Assembly (NCBI GenBank): GCA_963763365.1
Contig: CAVXOE010000005.1
Location: 162,975-226,974 of the forward strand
Source: VAZQ01 sp963763365
Lineage (GTDB): Bacteria; Pseudomonadota; Alphaproteobacteria; Rhizobiales; Xanthobacteraceae
DNA length: 64,000 nucleotides
Direction of reading: 5' to 3'
Under the pieces are notes generated by a model. The model was not told the origin of the DNA. It saw only the letters and a program-made list of their open reading frames with translations, and made no database searches. Each line of letters begins with the position of its first letter. Position 1 is the first letter of the stretch. The position numbers and the translations under genes are program-made. Positions 1 to 8,185 of the stretch are shown here, piece after piece.

Positions 1-947
1 GATCGGCAAGGGCCAGGAGACCGAGATCGTCATGGCGCTTGCCGTCGCTGACGCTGACGTTCAGCTCGGCCTTCATCGCGGAGGATGCCGGCTTCTACAA
101 GGCGGAAGGGCTGAAGGTGACCACGCGCAACATCGTCGGCGTGGGCTCGCCCAACGCCGTGCTCGCCGGCAGCGCGCACTTCACCATCGGCACCGGTCCG
201 GTGTTCCTGCGGGCGGCGGCGCAGGGGCAGAGATTCCTGGCGATCGCCAACCTGATCGAACGGCCGCTGGTCGAACTGGTGCTGCGCAAGGATGTGGCGG
301 ATGCCGCCGGCATCACCGCGCAGACATCCGCGGCCGATCGCGCCAAGGCGCTCAAGGGCAAGACCATCGGCATCCAGGGGGTCGGCAGCATCGTGCATGC
401 CTGGGAGCGCTATGTGGTGAACCGCGGCGGGCTCGATGTCGACAAGGATGTCCGCATCGCGCCCATGGACCCGCCCGCCATGCTGCCGGCACTCGATACC
501 AAGGCGATCGACGGCTACGCCACCTCGATGCCGTTCACCACGCAGGCGGTCATGAAGGGCAGCGCGATCATGCTGGCGAGCGGCGCCGCCGACGCACCGG
601 AATTGCTGCCGTTCGCCTACGGCCTGCTCTACACCAAGCCCGACACCTGCAAGGAGAAGCGCGACCTATGCATGCGGGTGGCGCGCGCCTATATCGCGGC
701 GACGCGCTTCATCAACGAGAAGCCCGACGAGGCATTCGCATTGCTGCGCAAGCGTTTCGCGCGCTTGGACCCCGATCTTCTCGCGGCTGCCTGGAAGGTG
801 GTGGCGGCGGCGCACCCCAGGGACATCCGCGTTACCCTGCCGGGACTCGAACACTCCCAGAAGGTCAGCCTCGACGCCAGGCTTCTTGAGCCGAAGGATG
901 CGCTGACGAGCTACGACGGGCTCTACACGGACGAGTTTGTCCGTTAA
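1..947 (+). CDS. ABC transporter substrate-binding protein, NMT1/SsuA-like; 5' partial, frameshifted
   Basis: Periplasmic binding protein of the NMT1/THI5-SsuA type, which captures nitrogen- or sulfur-containing organics or aromatic acids for an ABC importer. The visible part starts at the first domain (a run reading LTLTFSSAF, then EDAGFYKAEGL) and ends at the stop at 945-947. The upstream residues, reading KGQETEIVMA, are in a different frame from position 39 onward. Restoring one CG in the GCGC at about 35-38 joins them as ETEIVMARLPSLT. The signal peptide lies outside the window, and no permease or ATPase gene is visible. The ligand cannot be told. The adjoining decarboxylase and amidohydrolase genes suggest an organic acid or aromatic, which is inference. 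Confidence 0.8.
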   Translation, partial: SARARRPRSSWRLPSLTLTFSSAFIAEDAGFYKAEGLKVTTRNIVGVGSPNAVLAGSAHFTIGTGPVFLRAAAQGQRFLAIANLIERPLVELVLRKDVADAAGITAQTSAADRAKALKGKTIGIQGVGSIVHAWERYVVNRGGLDVDKDVRIAPMDPPAMLPALDTKAIDGYATSMPFTTQAVMKGSAIMLASGAADAPELLPFAYGLLYTKPDTCKEKRDLCMRVARAYIAATRFINEKPDEAFALLRKRFARLDPDLLAAAWKVVAAAHPRDIRVTLPGLEHSQKVSLDARLLEPKDALTSYDGLYTDEFVR

Positions 948-1117
948 TTGGCTCGAGGCGCTTTTCGGTCTCATGCTGGGAGCATCGCGAAAGCGATCCC
1001 GCGTCTCGAAGCATGTGCCGCGACATTCGCGATGCTCGGCCGCCAATCCTTCGAGTACGCGTGCCATATCGGTCGCTCGCTCAGGATGAGGTCGGAGCTT
1101 GTTTGGCGGTATCCGGC

Positions 1118-2365
1118 CTACTCCGCCGCGACGCCGGCGGCAGCCTGGCGCGCCGCCTTGCGGGCGAGCTTTACCTGCGACAGCACCGGCTCGAGATTGA
1201 ATAGCCGCAGCGCATTGCCGCCGAGGATGTTCCGCTTGGCCTCGGTGTTCAGGAACGACAGGTCGTTGATCGTCGACGGCAGGTCCATGTCCCAGTGCGG
1301 ATAGTCGGACGAATAGAGCAACTGCGTGTCGGCCTTGATCATCTCGAAGGTGAGTTCGAGCGCCTTGCGGTTGTCCACCATCTCCATCGGCTGCGAGGTG
1401 AAATACATGTCGCGCATGTAGTCCGACGGCTTCTTCTTGAGCGCCGGGCAGTCTGAGGTGCGCATCATGTATTCGTTGTCGAGCCGCTGCATCAGGAACG
1501 GCACCCAGGCCAGCCCGGATTCGATCCAGATCGTCTTGAGATTGGGGAAGCGCTCGGGCATCGCATTCACGACCCAGTTGGTCAGATGCAGCATGTTGTG
1601 CCAGGCGAAACCCAGCGCATGCACCGCGATGAAGCGGTTGGTCATCGACAGACTTGAATCGGACCAGTTGAACGCCGAGTGGAACGCGAGCGGCATGCCG
1701 CGTTCCTGGATCGCCGCATAGGTCTTGGCATAGGCGTTGTCGTAGACGCCGCGATAGTGCGTCGCGGTGATCATGAAGCCGATGACGCCCTTCTTTTCGC
1801 CGAACTCCAACACCGTCTTGTAGCAGGCCTCCGGGTCGTTGAACGGCAGATAGAGCATCGACTTGAAGCGTGACTCCTCGCCGAGGATTTTTTCGCAGAG
1901 CCAGCGGTTATACGCGTTGGCGAGGCCGACCTCGGTCTCGACGCGCGGACAGCTTGCGAGATTGAGCATCGGGGTCGGAAACATGCAGGCGATGTCGACG
2001 CCCATCGCGTCCATCCAGCGCCGCATCAGCGTGATATCGCGGTGCGGCGCGGGCGGCACCTTCTCGATGCGACGGCCCGGATAGCGGGTGATGCGGCCGC
2101 CCAGTTCCTGATAACCGCCATCCGACGAGGTGAAGCCGGGGCGCTGAGTGCCCTGGTACTTGGCCTCATGGCGCAGCACCGGATCGTCCATGTACGTGAG
2201 GATCTCGTTATAGGCCTCGGTTTCGTAATGGTGGCAGTCGACATCGACGATGCAGAAATCCTCGTACTGACGTTCGACCGCCTGCTCGGCGGCGTGCGCG
2301 AGCAGCGTGGTGGTGTCGAACTCCGCCACCGAAAGATCGCGGAAATTGGCGCTGTGGACGTTCAT
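1118..2365 (-). CDS. Metal-dependent amidohydrolase (ACMSD/2,3-dihydroxybenzoate decarboxylase-like TIM barrel)
   Basis: A 415-aa member of amidohydrolase_2 (COG2159), whose members hydrolyse or non-oxidatively decarboxylate aromatic and muconate acids. The first-strand metal motif is present as DVDCHHYE (about residues 42-49), a variant of the usual DxHxH. A middle-strand His lies in AFHSAFNW and the late Asp in SSDYPHWD, near residues 360-370. An AAGGAA ribosome site precedes ATG 2365. It is the last gene of a minus-strand run UbiD - Rieske - 108-aa protein - amidohydrolase with short gaps, so a shared pathway is likely. Family assignment is strong; whether it hydrolyses or decarboxylates is not decidable here. 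Confidence 0.88.
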   Translation of the reverse strand: MNVHSANFRDLSVAEFDTTTLLAHAAEQAVERQYEDFCIVDVDCHHYETEAYNEILTYMDDPVLRHEAKYQGTQRPGFTSSDGGYQELGGRITRYPGRRIEKVPPAPHRDITLMRRWMDAMGVDIACMFPTPMLNLASCPRVETEVGLANAYNRWLCEKILGEESRFKSMLYLPFNDPEACYKTVLEFGEKKGVIGFMITATHYRGVYDNAYAKTYAAIQERGMPLAFHSAFNWSDSSLSMTNRFIAVHALGFAWHNMLHLTNWVVNAMPERFPNLKTIWIESGLAWVPFLMQRLDNEYMMRTSDCPALKKKPSDYMRDMYFTSQPMEMVDNRKALELTFEMIKADTQLLYSSDYPHWDMDLPSTINDLSFLNTEAKRNILGGNALRLFNLEPVLSQVKLARKAARQAAAGVAAE

Positions 2366-2383
2366 GAACGGTTCCTTTTCGTA

Positions 2384-2710
2384 TCAGCTTCGCGGATTCG
2401 GCTGGCGGCCGACCTGCGACATCGCCTGCCAGGCTCCAAGCTCGAACACCGCGAGGTTTGCGGCATCGAGCATGGCGCTGCAGCCGATCACCACGTCGGT
2501 CGGGCTCACGCCGCTGTTGCGCCCGAACGGCCGCGGCGCAGGACCTGCCTGCGCCTTGGCGGCGAACAGCCTTACCACACTGGCGAAGACCTGACCCAGC
2601 GAATCGTCCGGGATGTCGGCGAGCCGGTCCTGATCGATCGCGTCGGCGCAGAGCGCGGAAATCTCGCTCGCGAGCGTCTCGAACGATGTCGCGGCCTCAG
2701 ATTGCGACAT
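2384..2710 (-). CDS. Conserved-looking 108-aa protein between Rieske and amidohydrolase genes
   Basis: I do not recognise a family. The start ATG at 2710 is chosen because GGAGA lies five bases upstream and because longer starts would lie deep inside the Rieske gene. It overlaps the Rieske stop by 14 bases, so translation is probably coupled. The protein looks soluble and mostly helical, with an acidic N-terminal half (ADAIDQDRLADIPDD) and no Cys cluster, signal peptide or membrane segment. Its place between a Rieske ferredoxin and an amidohydrolase suggests an accessory or small subunit of the same catabolic unit. That is inference from position only. Confidence 0.7.
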   Translation of the reverse strand: MSQSEAATSFETLASEISALCADAIDQDRLADIPDDSLGQVFASVVRLFAAKAQAGPAPRPFGRNSGVSPTDVVIGCSAMLDAANLAVFELGAWQAMSQVGRQPNPRS

Positions 2711-3062
2711 AGACGTCTCCATCGCGCTCGATGACCTTGAACTTCTGCAGCCGGACGCGCTTGTCGGCGACGTGTACGCCGTCCGAAAGGTGAAACTCGT
2801 AGCCGTGCCACGGGCAGACGATGTGCATGTCGTTCTCGTCATAGGTCTTGCCGTGATACACGCCTTTCTCGTCGATGAGTTCCTTGATCTGCGGTATGCG
2901 CAGGCCCTCGCAGGCCGGGCCGCCCTGGTGCGGGCAATGGTTGCGATAGGCGTAGTATTGGCCGCCGTGCCGGATCACGCCGATTTCGAGCGTGCCATCG
3001 CGCACGATCCGCACGCCACCTTCCGCGATATCCCCGTGCTTACAAACCAACATCTCGGCCAT
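2697..3062 (-). CDS. Rieske [2Fe-2S] ferredoxin-like protein
   Basis: A 121-aa single-domain Rieske protein that would carry electrons or form a small subunit of an oxygenase-type system. Both cluster-binding halves are visible: CPHQGG (about residues 47-52) and CPWHGYEF near residue 90. The spacer between them, about 37 residues, is longer than the usual 15-17. The start is set at ATG 3062. Codons further upstream translate an intergenic palindrome and are not protein. No Rieske oxygenase alpha subunit or reductase gene is visible, so it may serve the linked UbiD or amidohydrolase, or an enzyme encoded elsewhere. Confidence 0.87.
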   Translation of the reverse strand: MAEMLVCKHGDIAEGGVRIVRDGTLEIGVIRHGGQYYAYRNHCPHQGGPACEGLRIPQIKELIDEKGVYHGKTYDENDMHIVCPWHGYEFHLSDGVHVADKRVRLQKFKVIERDGDVYVAI

Positions 3063-3103
3063 GTTCTTTTCCAACTCCCTCGTCTCAAGCCTTAACCCAC
3101 CGC

Positions 3104-3175
3104 CCGTCATTCCCGCGCAAGCGGGAATCCAGTTTTCTCGAACCTGGTTCCCCGCCTTCGCGGGGACGACGATCG
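3104..3175. repeat. Intergenic palindromic repeat pair
   Basis: Two inward-facing palindromes (CCCGCGCAAGCGGG and CCCCGCCTTCGCGGGG) flank a short spacer. This matches the dispersed repeat type seen several more times in the window. It lies between the UbiD and Rieske genes of one operon, so it is probably transcribed as a stem-loop. Confidence 0.8.
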
Positions 3176-3191
3176 AACGTCTCCTCAACCT

Positions 3192-4565
3192 TTACCGCCT
3201 GCCGTCGAGTTCGGGCATTGCGAAATCCTGCCAGTCCGGCACATCGGCCACCTCGTAGAACGGCTCGCCGAACGGCTTCGTCGCATCGACCCCGATGCAG
3301 GACGAGATGCGCAGCGCCCGGTCGCGGCTGAGATCGACCGAAGGATCGGACGGTCCCGCGGGCGTATTCTCGATCACGATCACGTCGCGCTGCGGCTGCA
3401 CGCGGAACGCCATCGCCCATTCGACTTCGCCGGAACTGTGCACGTCGATGTCGGGATCGACGATCACCACCCATTTCGGCCGGATATTGCTCGCCATCGC
3501 GGCGAGGATCACCTGCCGCGCCTCCCCGGCGTAGCGCGGGTTCATCGCGATCACGACGTAAAACGAGACGCCGGCGGATGCGCGGACCGACACGCCGGTG
3601 ATGGTCGGGAACTGCTTCTTCAGCGTGCGGAAGAACGAGGCCTCGAACGGCACCTGCTTGAGGATATGGTTCTCGGTCACCGGCTTGCCGGTCAGGAGGC
3701 CCTGGAAGATCGGCTGCTTGCGGTGCGTGATCGCGGTGACGCGCGCGACCGGCTTCATCGACGGCCGCGTGTAGTAGCCGGTGTATTCGCCGAGCGGCCC
3801 TTCCATCACCGTATTGTTGAGATCGACCTCGAATTCGAACACGACCTCCGCGGTTGCCGGAATCTCCAGATCGCTCTGCGTGCAGCGTGCGAGCTCGACC
3901 GGCGCGCCGCGCAGCCCGCCGGCCACGTTCCAGTCGTTGGTGTCGTCGGGCACCTGCACCTGGCAGGTATAGGCGAGGATCGGATCGACGCCGATGACCA
4001 GCGCGGCCTTCGGCACGGTGCCGAGCTTCTTGTGCTTGGCGAGATGCTTGCCGAAACGGTGGAACGGCTGCGCCGAGAACGAGACCGTATCCTTGCCGAG
4101 AATGAGAAAGCGGTAATGCCCGATGTCCGGGATGCCGGTCTCCGGGTCTTCCGACACGACGATGCCGGGCGTGATGTAAGGCCCGCCGTCCTTGGGGCTG
4201 TATTTCGGAACCGGCCAGCGCCGCAGGTCGATATCGCCGCCGCTGATGATCTCGTCCTGGCAGGGTGCCTTGCCGGAATATCGCTTCGGCGGGATCGGGC
4301 GATCGAGGCCGTCCAAAACCTTGTCGAAGATCGTATCCTCGTCCGCCTCGAACGCGAGGAGCGCCTTGGCGCGGGTGGAGTAAAGCCCGGCGACCAGCGG
4401 GTAGTCGGTTCCATTCCGGTTGAACATCAGCGCCGGACCCTGCCGCGCGTAGCTGTGCTTCATCGCCTTGCCGATATCATTCAACGCCACCGGCCGATTG
4501 ATATCGATCAATTCGCCGTGCTGGCGCAACACGTCGAGGAACTGGCGAAAATCCTGGTAAGGCAT
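3192..4565 (-). CDS. UbiD family prenylated-FMN-dependent (de)carboxylase
   Basis: A 457-aa full-length UbiD-type decarboxylase. These enzymes use prenyl-FMN made by UbiX to decarboxylate, or reversibly carboxylate, aromatic and unsaturated acids. The prFMN-binding barrel is recognisable, with the conserved stretch EGPLGEYTGYY near residue 250 supplying one of the family's catalytic acids. The C-terminal part reads SSGEVEWAMAFRVQP. CGGAG lies six bases before ATG 4565. No ubiX is present here, so cofactor must come from elsewhere. It heads the operon with Rieske, 108-aa and amidohydrolase genes. The substrate is unknown; an aromatic carboxylate is the natural guess. Confidence 0.9.
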   Translation of the reverse strand: MPYQDFRQFLDVLRQHGELIDINRPVALNDIGKAMKHSYARQGPALMFNRNGTDYPLVAGLYSTRAKALLAFEADEDTIFDKVLDGLDRPIPPKRYSGKAPCQDEIISGGDIDLRRWPVPKYSPKDGGPYITPGIVVSEDPETGIPDIGHYRFLILGKDTVSFSAQPFHRFGKHLAKHKKLGTVPKAALVIGVDPILAYTCQVQVPDDTNDWNVAGGLRGAPVELARCTQSDLEIPATAEVVFEFEVDLNNTVMEGPLGEYTGYYTRPSMKPVARVTAITHRKQPIFQGLLTGKPVTENHILKQVPFEASFFRTLKKQFPTITGVSVRASAGVSFYVVIAMNPRYAGEARQVILAAMASNIRPKWVVIVDPDIDVHSSGEVEWAMAFRVQPQRDVIVIENTPAGPSDPSVDLSRDRALRISSCIGVDATKPFGEPFYEVADVPDWQDFAMPELDGRR

Positions 4566-4731
4566 TGCAGGCTCCGCAGTCCGCTAAGCGAACCTGTTCG
4601 AGGTATATTTGCATTCGCGGCGGAAAAGAAGGAGCTTTCCGCGCCCCGACATCAATGGCTCCCATGCAAACGCGCTATCCGACGAAAGAACTCGCAATGG
4701 TAGAAGCCACGCACACGGAGTTCGGCCGCCG

Positions 4732-7119
4732 ATGACCGACGTTGCGCAGAGGACCTTGCCTGCGGGCCAGATGGAATTCCGCACGGTCGGAAAGCCGATG
4801 CCCCGCAACGAGGACGCGCGCCTCATCACCGGCCGGGGACAATTCAGCGACGATTTCAGCCTGCCGGGGCAAGCGTTCGTCGCGATGGTGCGCTCCCCTC
4901 ATCCGCATGCCCGCATCCTGGGCATCGATGCGGCGCGGGCAAAGGCGATGCCGGGCGTGCTCGGCGTGTTCACCGGCGCCGACTGCCTCGCGGACCGCCT
5001 CAACCCCATTCCGCACGACCCGGTCCCCAAGACCAAGTTCGACATGAAGCTGACCGGCCCTGGCGGCGGCGAGGTCTTCATCGGCCCGCACATGCTGCTG
5101 CCGGCCGACAAGGCCCGCCACGTCGGCGAGGCCGTCGCGATGGTGGTGGCCGAGACCCTGGCGCAGGCGCTCGATGCCGCCGAGGCGGTCGAGGTGAGCT
5201 ACGACGTGCTGCCCGGTGTCTACCACTCCGAAGACGCGCTGAAGCCCGGCGCGCCAATGCTCTGGGACGGGGCGCCCGACAACATCGCGGTCGACTCCGT
5301 CTTCGGCGACCGGGAGGCGACCGACAAAGGCTTCGCGGCCGCCGACCATGTGGTGGCGATGGACTTCCACATCGACCGCGTCACCGGCGTTACGATGGAG
5401 CCGCGCGCCGCACTCGCGCATTTCGACCGCGACACCGGCCGCTATACGCTCCACGCCGGCAGCGGCGGTGCGGTGCGCCAGAAGCGCGAACTGGTGACGA
5501 TCCTCGGCATCACGCCGGACGAGATTCGCGTCCTGTCCTACGATGTCGGCGGCAACTTCGGCACGCGCAATCGCGTGTTCGTCGAGTTCGGGCTGGCCCT
5601 GTGGGCGTCGAAGAAGCTCGGCCGGCCGGTGAAGTTCACCGCCACGCGCTCCGAAACCTTTCTCAGCGACTACCAGGGGCGCGACCTTGTCACCAAGGTG
5701 GAGCTGGCGCTGCGCAAGGACGGCCGCTTCCTGGCCATGCGGGCGACCAACATCAGCAATGTCGGCGCGCGCTGTGTGTCGCTCTCGCCGCTCTCGAAGG
5801 GCTCGGGCCTGATCCCCGGCTCCTATGACATTCCGGCGGTGACGCTGCACGCCATGGCGGTGTTCACCAACACCATGCCGACGCAGGCCTACCGCAGTTC
5901 CGGGCGCCCCGAAGTGACGTACGCGATCGAACGGCTGATCGACACTGCCGCCGCAAAGCTCGGCTTCGACCGCGTGGAACTGCGCCGCAAGAATCTCATC
6001 GCGCCCGAAGCCATGCCCTACCGCAACGCGGTCGGCATGCTCTACGACAGCGGCCGCTACGAGGAGAACATGGACTGGGCGATGGATATCGCCGACTGGC
6101 AGGGCTTCGCGCAACGCAAGCGCGAGGCGGCAAAGCGCGGCAAGCTGCTCGGCCGCGGGCTCACCAACTACGTCGAATCCTCGATCGGCGCGCCGAACGA
6201 GCAGGCCCGCATCACGGTGCAGCCGGAGGGCCGCGTCGATGTCGTCATCGGCACGCAACCGAGCGGCCAGGGCCACGAGACGAGCTTCGCGCAGGTCGTC
6301 GCCGACCTCCTGCACGTGCCGGTCGAAACCGTGAAGATCATCCTCGGCGACACCGACGTGGTGAAGGTCGGCGGCGGCTCGCATTCCGGACGCTCGATGC
6401 GCCATGCCGCGACCGTATTTTCCAAGGCCGCCATCGAGATCATCGCCAAGGGCAAACGCATCGCCGCGATCGTCCTCAACAAGACGCCGGACCAGATCGA
6501 GTTCGACGATGGACGCTTCTCGGCGCGCGACACCAACCTCACCTTCGATTTCCTCGAGCTTGCCAAGGAAGCCGCCCGCCACACCCTGCCCGACGACCTC
6601 AAGGATGGCGTCGCGGTGGTCACCGACAACGAGATGCACGAGCCGGTATTCCCCAACGGCTGCGCGATCTGCGAGGTCGAGGTCGATCCCGACACCGGCG
6701 CGGTGAAGATCACGCGCTACGCCTCGGTCGATGACGTGGGGCGCTGCATCAACCCGCTGATCGTCGACGGCCAGACCCACGGCGCCATCGTGCAGGGGAT
6801 CGGCCAGGCGATGTGGGAGCAGTGCTACATCGAGCCGGATTCCGGGCAGCCGCTAATCGGCTCGCTGATGGACTACGGCCTGCCGCGCGCCGACGCGCTG
6901 CCGTCGTTCCGCACCGAGATCGCCGAGGTGCTCTCGCCGACCAATCCGCTCGGCATCAAGGCGGGCGGCGAAGGCGGCACCACCGCGTCGCCCGCCACCA
7001 TCGTCAGCGCCATCGTCGATGCGCTGCGCGATTACGGTATCCGCGACATCAAGATGCCGGCGACACCGTACAATATCTGGAAGACGATCCAGGACGCTAA
7101 GGCGGGCCACATTCAATAA
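4732..7119 (+). CDS. Xanthine dehydrogenase-family molybdopterin-binding large subunit (CoxL/aldehyde oxidase type)
   Basis: A 795-aa large subunit of a molybdenum hydroxylase, which hydroxylates aromatic N-heterocycles, aldehydes or CO-type substrates. The N-terminal a/b-hammerhead domain begins near RNEDARLITGRGQF. The molybdopterin domains follow, with an active-site loop reading QAYRSSGRPE and the C-terminal GEGG carrying the catalytic Glu (about residue 745). The loop lacks the Cys of CO dehydrogenases (AYRCSFR), so CO oxidation is unlikely. ATG 4732 is used because upstream codons are not family-like. The usual FeS (CoxS) and FAD (CoxM) subunit genes are absent on either side, which is unusual. 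Confidence 0.9.
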   Translation: MTDVAQRTLPAGQMEFRTVGKPMPRNEDARLITGRGQFSDDFSLPGQAFVAMVRSPHPHARILGIDAARAKAMPGVLGVFTGADCLADRLNPIPHDPVPKTKFDMKLTGPGGGEVFIGPHMLLPADKARHVGEAVAMVVAETLAQALDAAEAVEVSYDVLPGVYHSEDALKPGAPMLWDGAPDNIAVDSVFGDREATDKGFAAADHVVAMDFHIDRVTGVTMEPRAALAHFDRDTGRYTLHAGSGGAVRQKRELVTILGITPDEIRVLSYDVGGNFGTRNRVFVEFGLALWASKKLGRPVKFTATRSETFLSDYQGRDLVTKVELALRKDGRFLAMRATNISNVGARCVSLSPLSKGSGLIPGSYDIPAVTLHAMAVFTNTMPTQAYRSSGRPEVTYAIERLIDTAAAKLGFDRVELRRKNLIAPEAMPYRNAVGMLYDSGRYEENMDWAMDIADWQGFAQRKREAAKRGKLLGRGLTNYVESSIGAPNEQARITVQPEGRVDVVIGTQPSGQGHETSFAQVVADLLHVPVETVKIILGDTDVVKVGGGSHSGRSMRHAATVFSKAAIEIIAKGKRIAAIVLNKTPDQIEFDDGRFSARDTNLTFDFLELAKEAARHTLPDDLKDGVAVVTDNEMHEPVFPNGCAICEVEVDPDTGAVKITRYASVDDVGRCINPLIVDGQTHGAIVQGIGQAMWEQCYIEPDSGQPLIGSLMDYGLPRADALPSFRTEIAEVLSPTNPLGIKAGGEGGTTASPATIVSAIVDALRDYGIRDIKMPATPYNIWKTIQDAKAGHIQ

Positions 7120-7155
7120 CATTCCGCAGACGAAGAACACGTTCGAGGAAGCGCC

Positions 7156-8139
7156 ATGCATCGACGCGATGTGCTCAAGTTCGGCGCGCTTGCGGCCGCC
7201 GCGATATTGTCAAGCCCGGCACGCGCGCAGGAGCGCTATCCCTCGCGTCCGGTGCGCCTGTTCGTTCCGGCGACGCCGGGCGGCGTGCACGACGTCATCG
7301 GCCGCGTCTGGGCGGAGAAGATCAAGCCCGCATTCGGCACCATCGTGATCGACAATCGCGGCGGCGGTGGCGGCACGATCGCCGCCGCCGAAGTGGCCCA
7401 TGCGCAGCCCGACGGCTACAGCCTGCTCCTTGGCAGCACCACCACCCACGTGCTGGTCCCGCCGACCATGGCGAACCCGCCCTACGATCCGGCCAAGGAC
7501 TTCGCGGCCATCTCGGTGATCGGCACCAGTTCGACCTCGATCGTCATGCATCCGTCGGTGCCGGCGCGCAGCCTGTTGGAGCTGATCGCCTACGCCAAGG
7601 CCAATCCCGGCAAGCTCTCCTACGGCTCCGCCGGCAACGGCACGATGACCAACCTGGCGGGCGAACTGTTCAAGCAGCTCGCCGGCGGCCTCGACATTGT
7701 GCACATCCCCTACAAGGGCATCGGACAAGTCACCGGCGACCTGATCGGCGGACAGATCCCGATCATGTCGGCGGGCGCGACCGCGCATGTCGTCGACCTG
7801 CATCGCTCCGGCAAGGCGCGCATCCTGTCGGTGCATTCGCAGGCGCGGCTCAAGAACGCACCGGAAATTCCGACCTCGATCGAGGCCGGTCTGCCGGGCA
7901 TGCTGGCGCAGACGACGTTCGCGACCTTCGCACCCGCCGGCACGCCGCTTCCGATCCTCGAGCGGCTCGATGCCGTCACTCAGCAGGCGCTGGTAGACGA
8001 GCCGTTCCAGAACGAGATGCTCAAGCTCGGCTTCGAGCCGGCGCCCGGCATCGGCCCGGACCGTGCGGCCGCGGTCTTCGCGGACGAGCGGATCCGCTGG
8101 ACGCCGATCCTCAAGTCGGTCGGCGCGACGCCGGGATGA
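7156..8139 (+). CDS. Bug family tripartite tricarboxylate transporter substrate-binding receptor
   Basis: A 327-aa periplasmic TctC-like receptor. The signal peptide (residues 1-25, ending ARAQ, with an RR near the start) is followed by the family's first strand RYPSRPVRLFVPATPGG and the ligand-loop PDGYSLLLGS. The remainder aligns with the two-domain Venus-flytrap fold through the HIPYKGIG motif. It starts 37 bases after the molybdopterin gene with a GAGGAAG ribosome site, so both are probably one transcript with the following hydrolase. It presumably senses or delivers the compound that these enzymes attack. No TctA or TctB is nearby. Confidence 0.93.
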   Translation: MHRRDVLKFGALAAAAILSSPARAQERYPSRPVRLFVPATPGGVHDVIGRVWAEKIKPAFGTIVIDNRGGGGGTIAAAEVAHAQPDGYSLLLGSTTTHVLVPPTMANPPYDPAKDFAAISVIGTSSTSIVMHPSVPARSLLELIAYAKANPGKLSYGSAGNGTMTNLAGELFKQLAGGLDIVHIPYKGIGQVTGDLIGGQIPIMSAGATAHVVDLHRSGKARILSVHSQARLKNAPEIPTSIEAGLPGMLAQTTFATFAPAGTPLPILERLDAVTQQALVDEPFQNEMLKLGFEPAPGIGPDRAAAVFADERIRWTPILKSVGATPG

Positions 8140-8185
8140 TTTCGTCTTTCGCTCCAGCGAGTGCGAATCTTACTTGGAGACAGCC

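Noticed and set aside
2042..2734. Plus-strand frames across the amidohydrolase and 108-aa genes
   Set aside because: No ribosome site, no motif, and antisense to genes with clear motifs.
4675..6780. Long minus-strand open frame (701 codons) opposite the molybdopterin gene
   Set aside because: High-GC shadow of the real plus-strand gene; its sequence is rich in Arg, Asp and His and matches no family, while the plus strand shows the full molybdopterin motifs.
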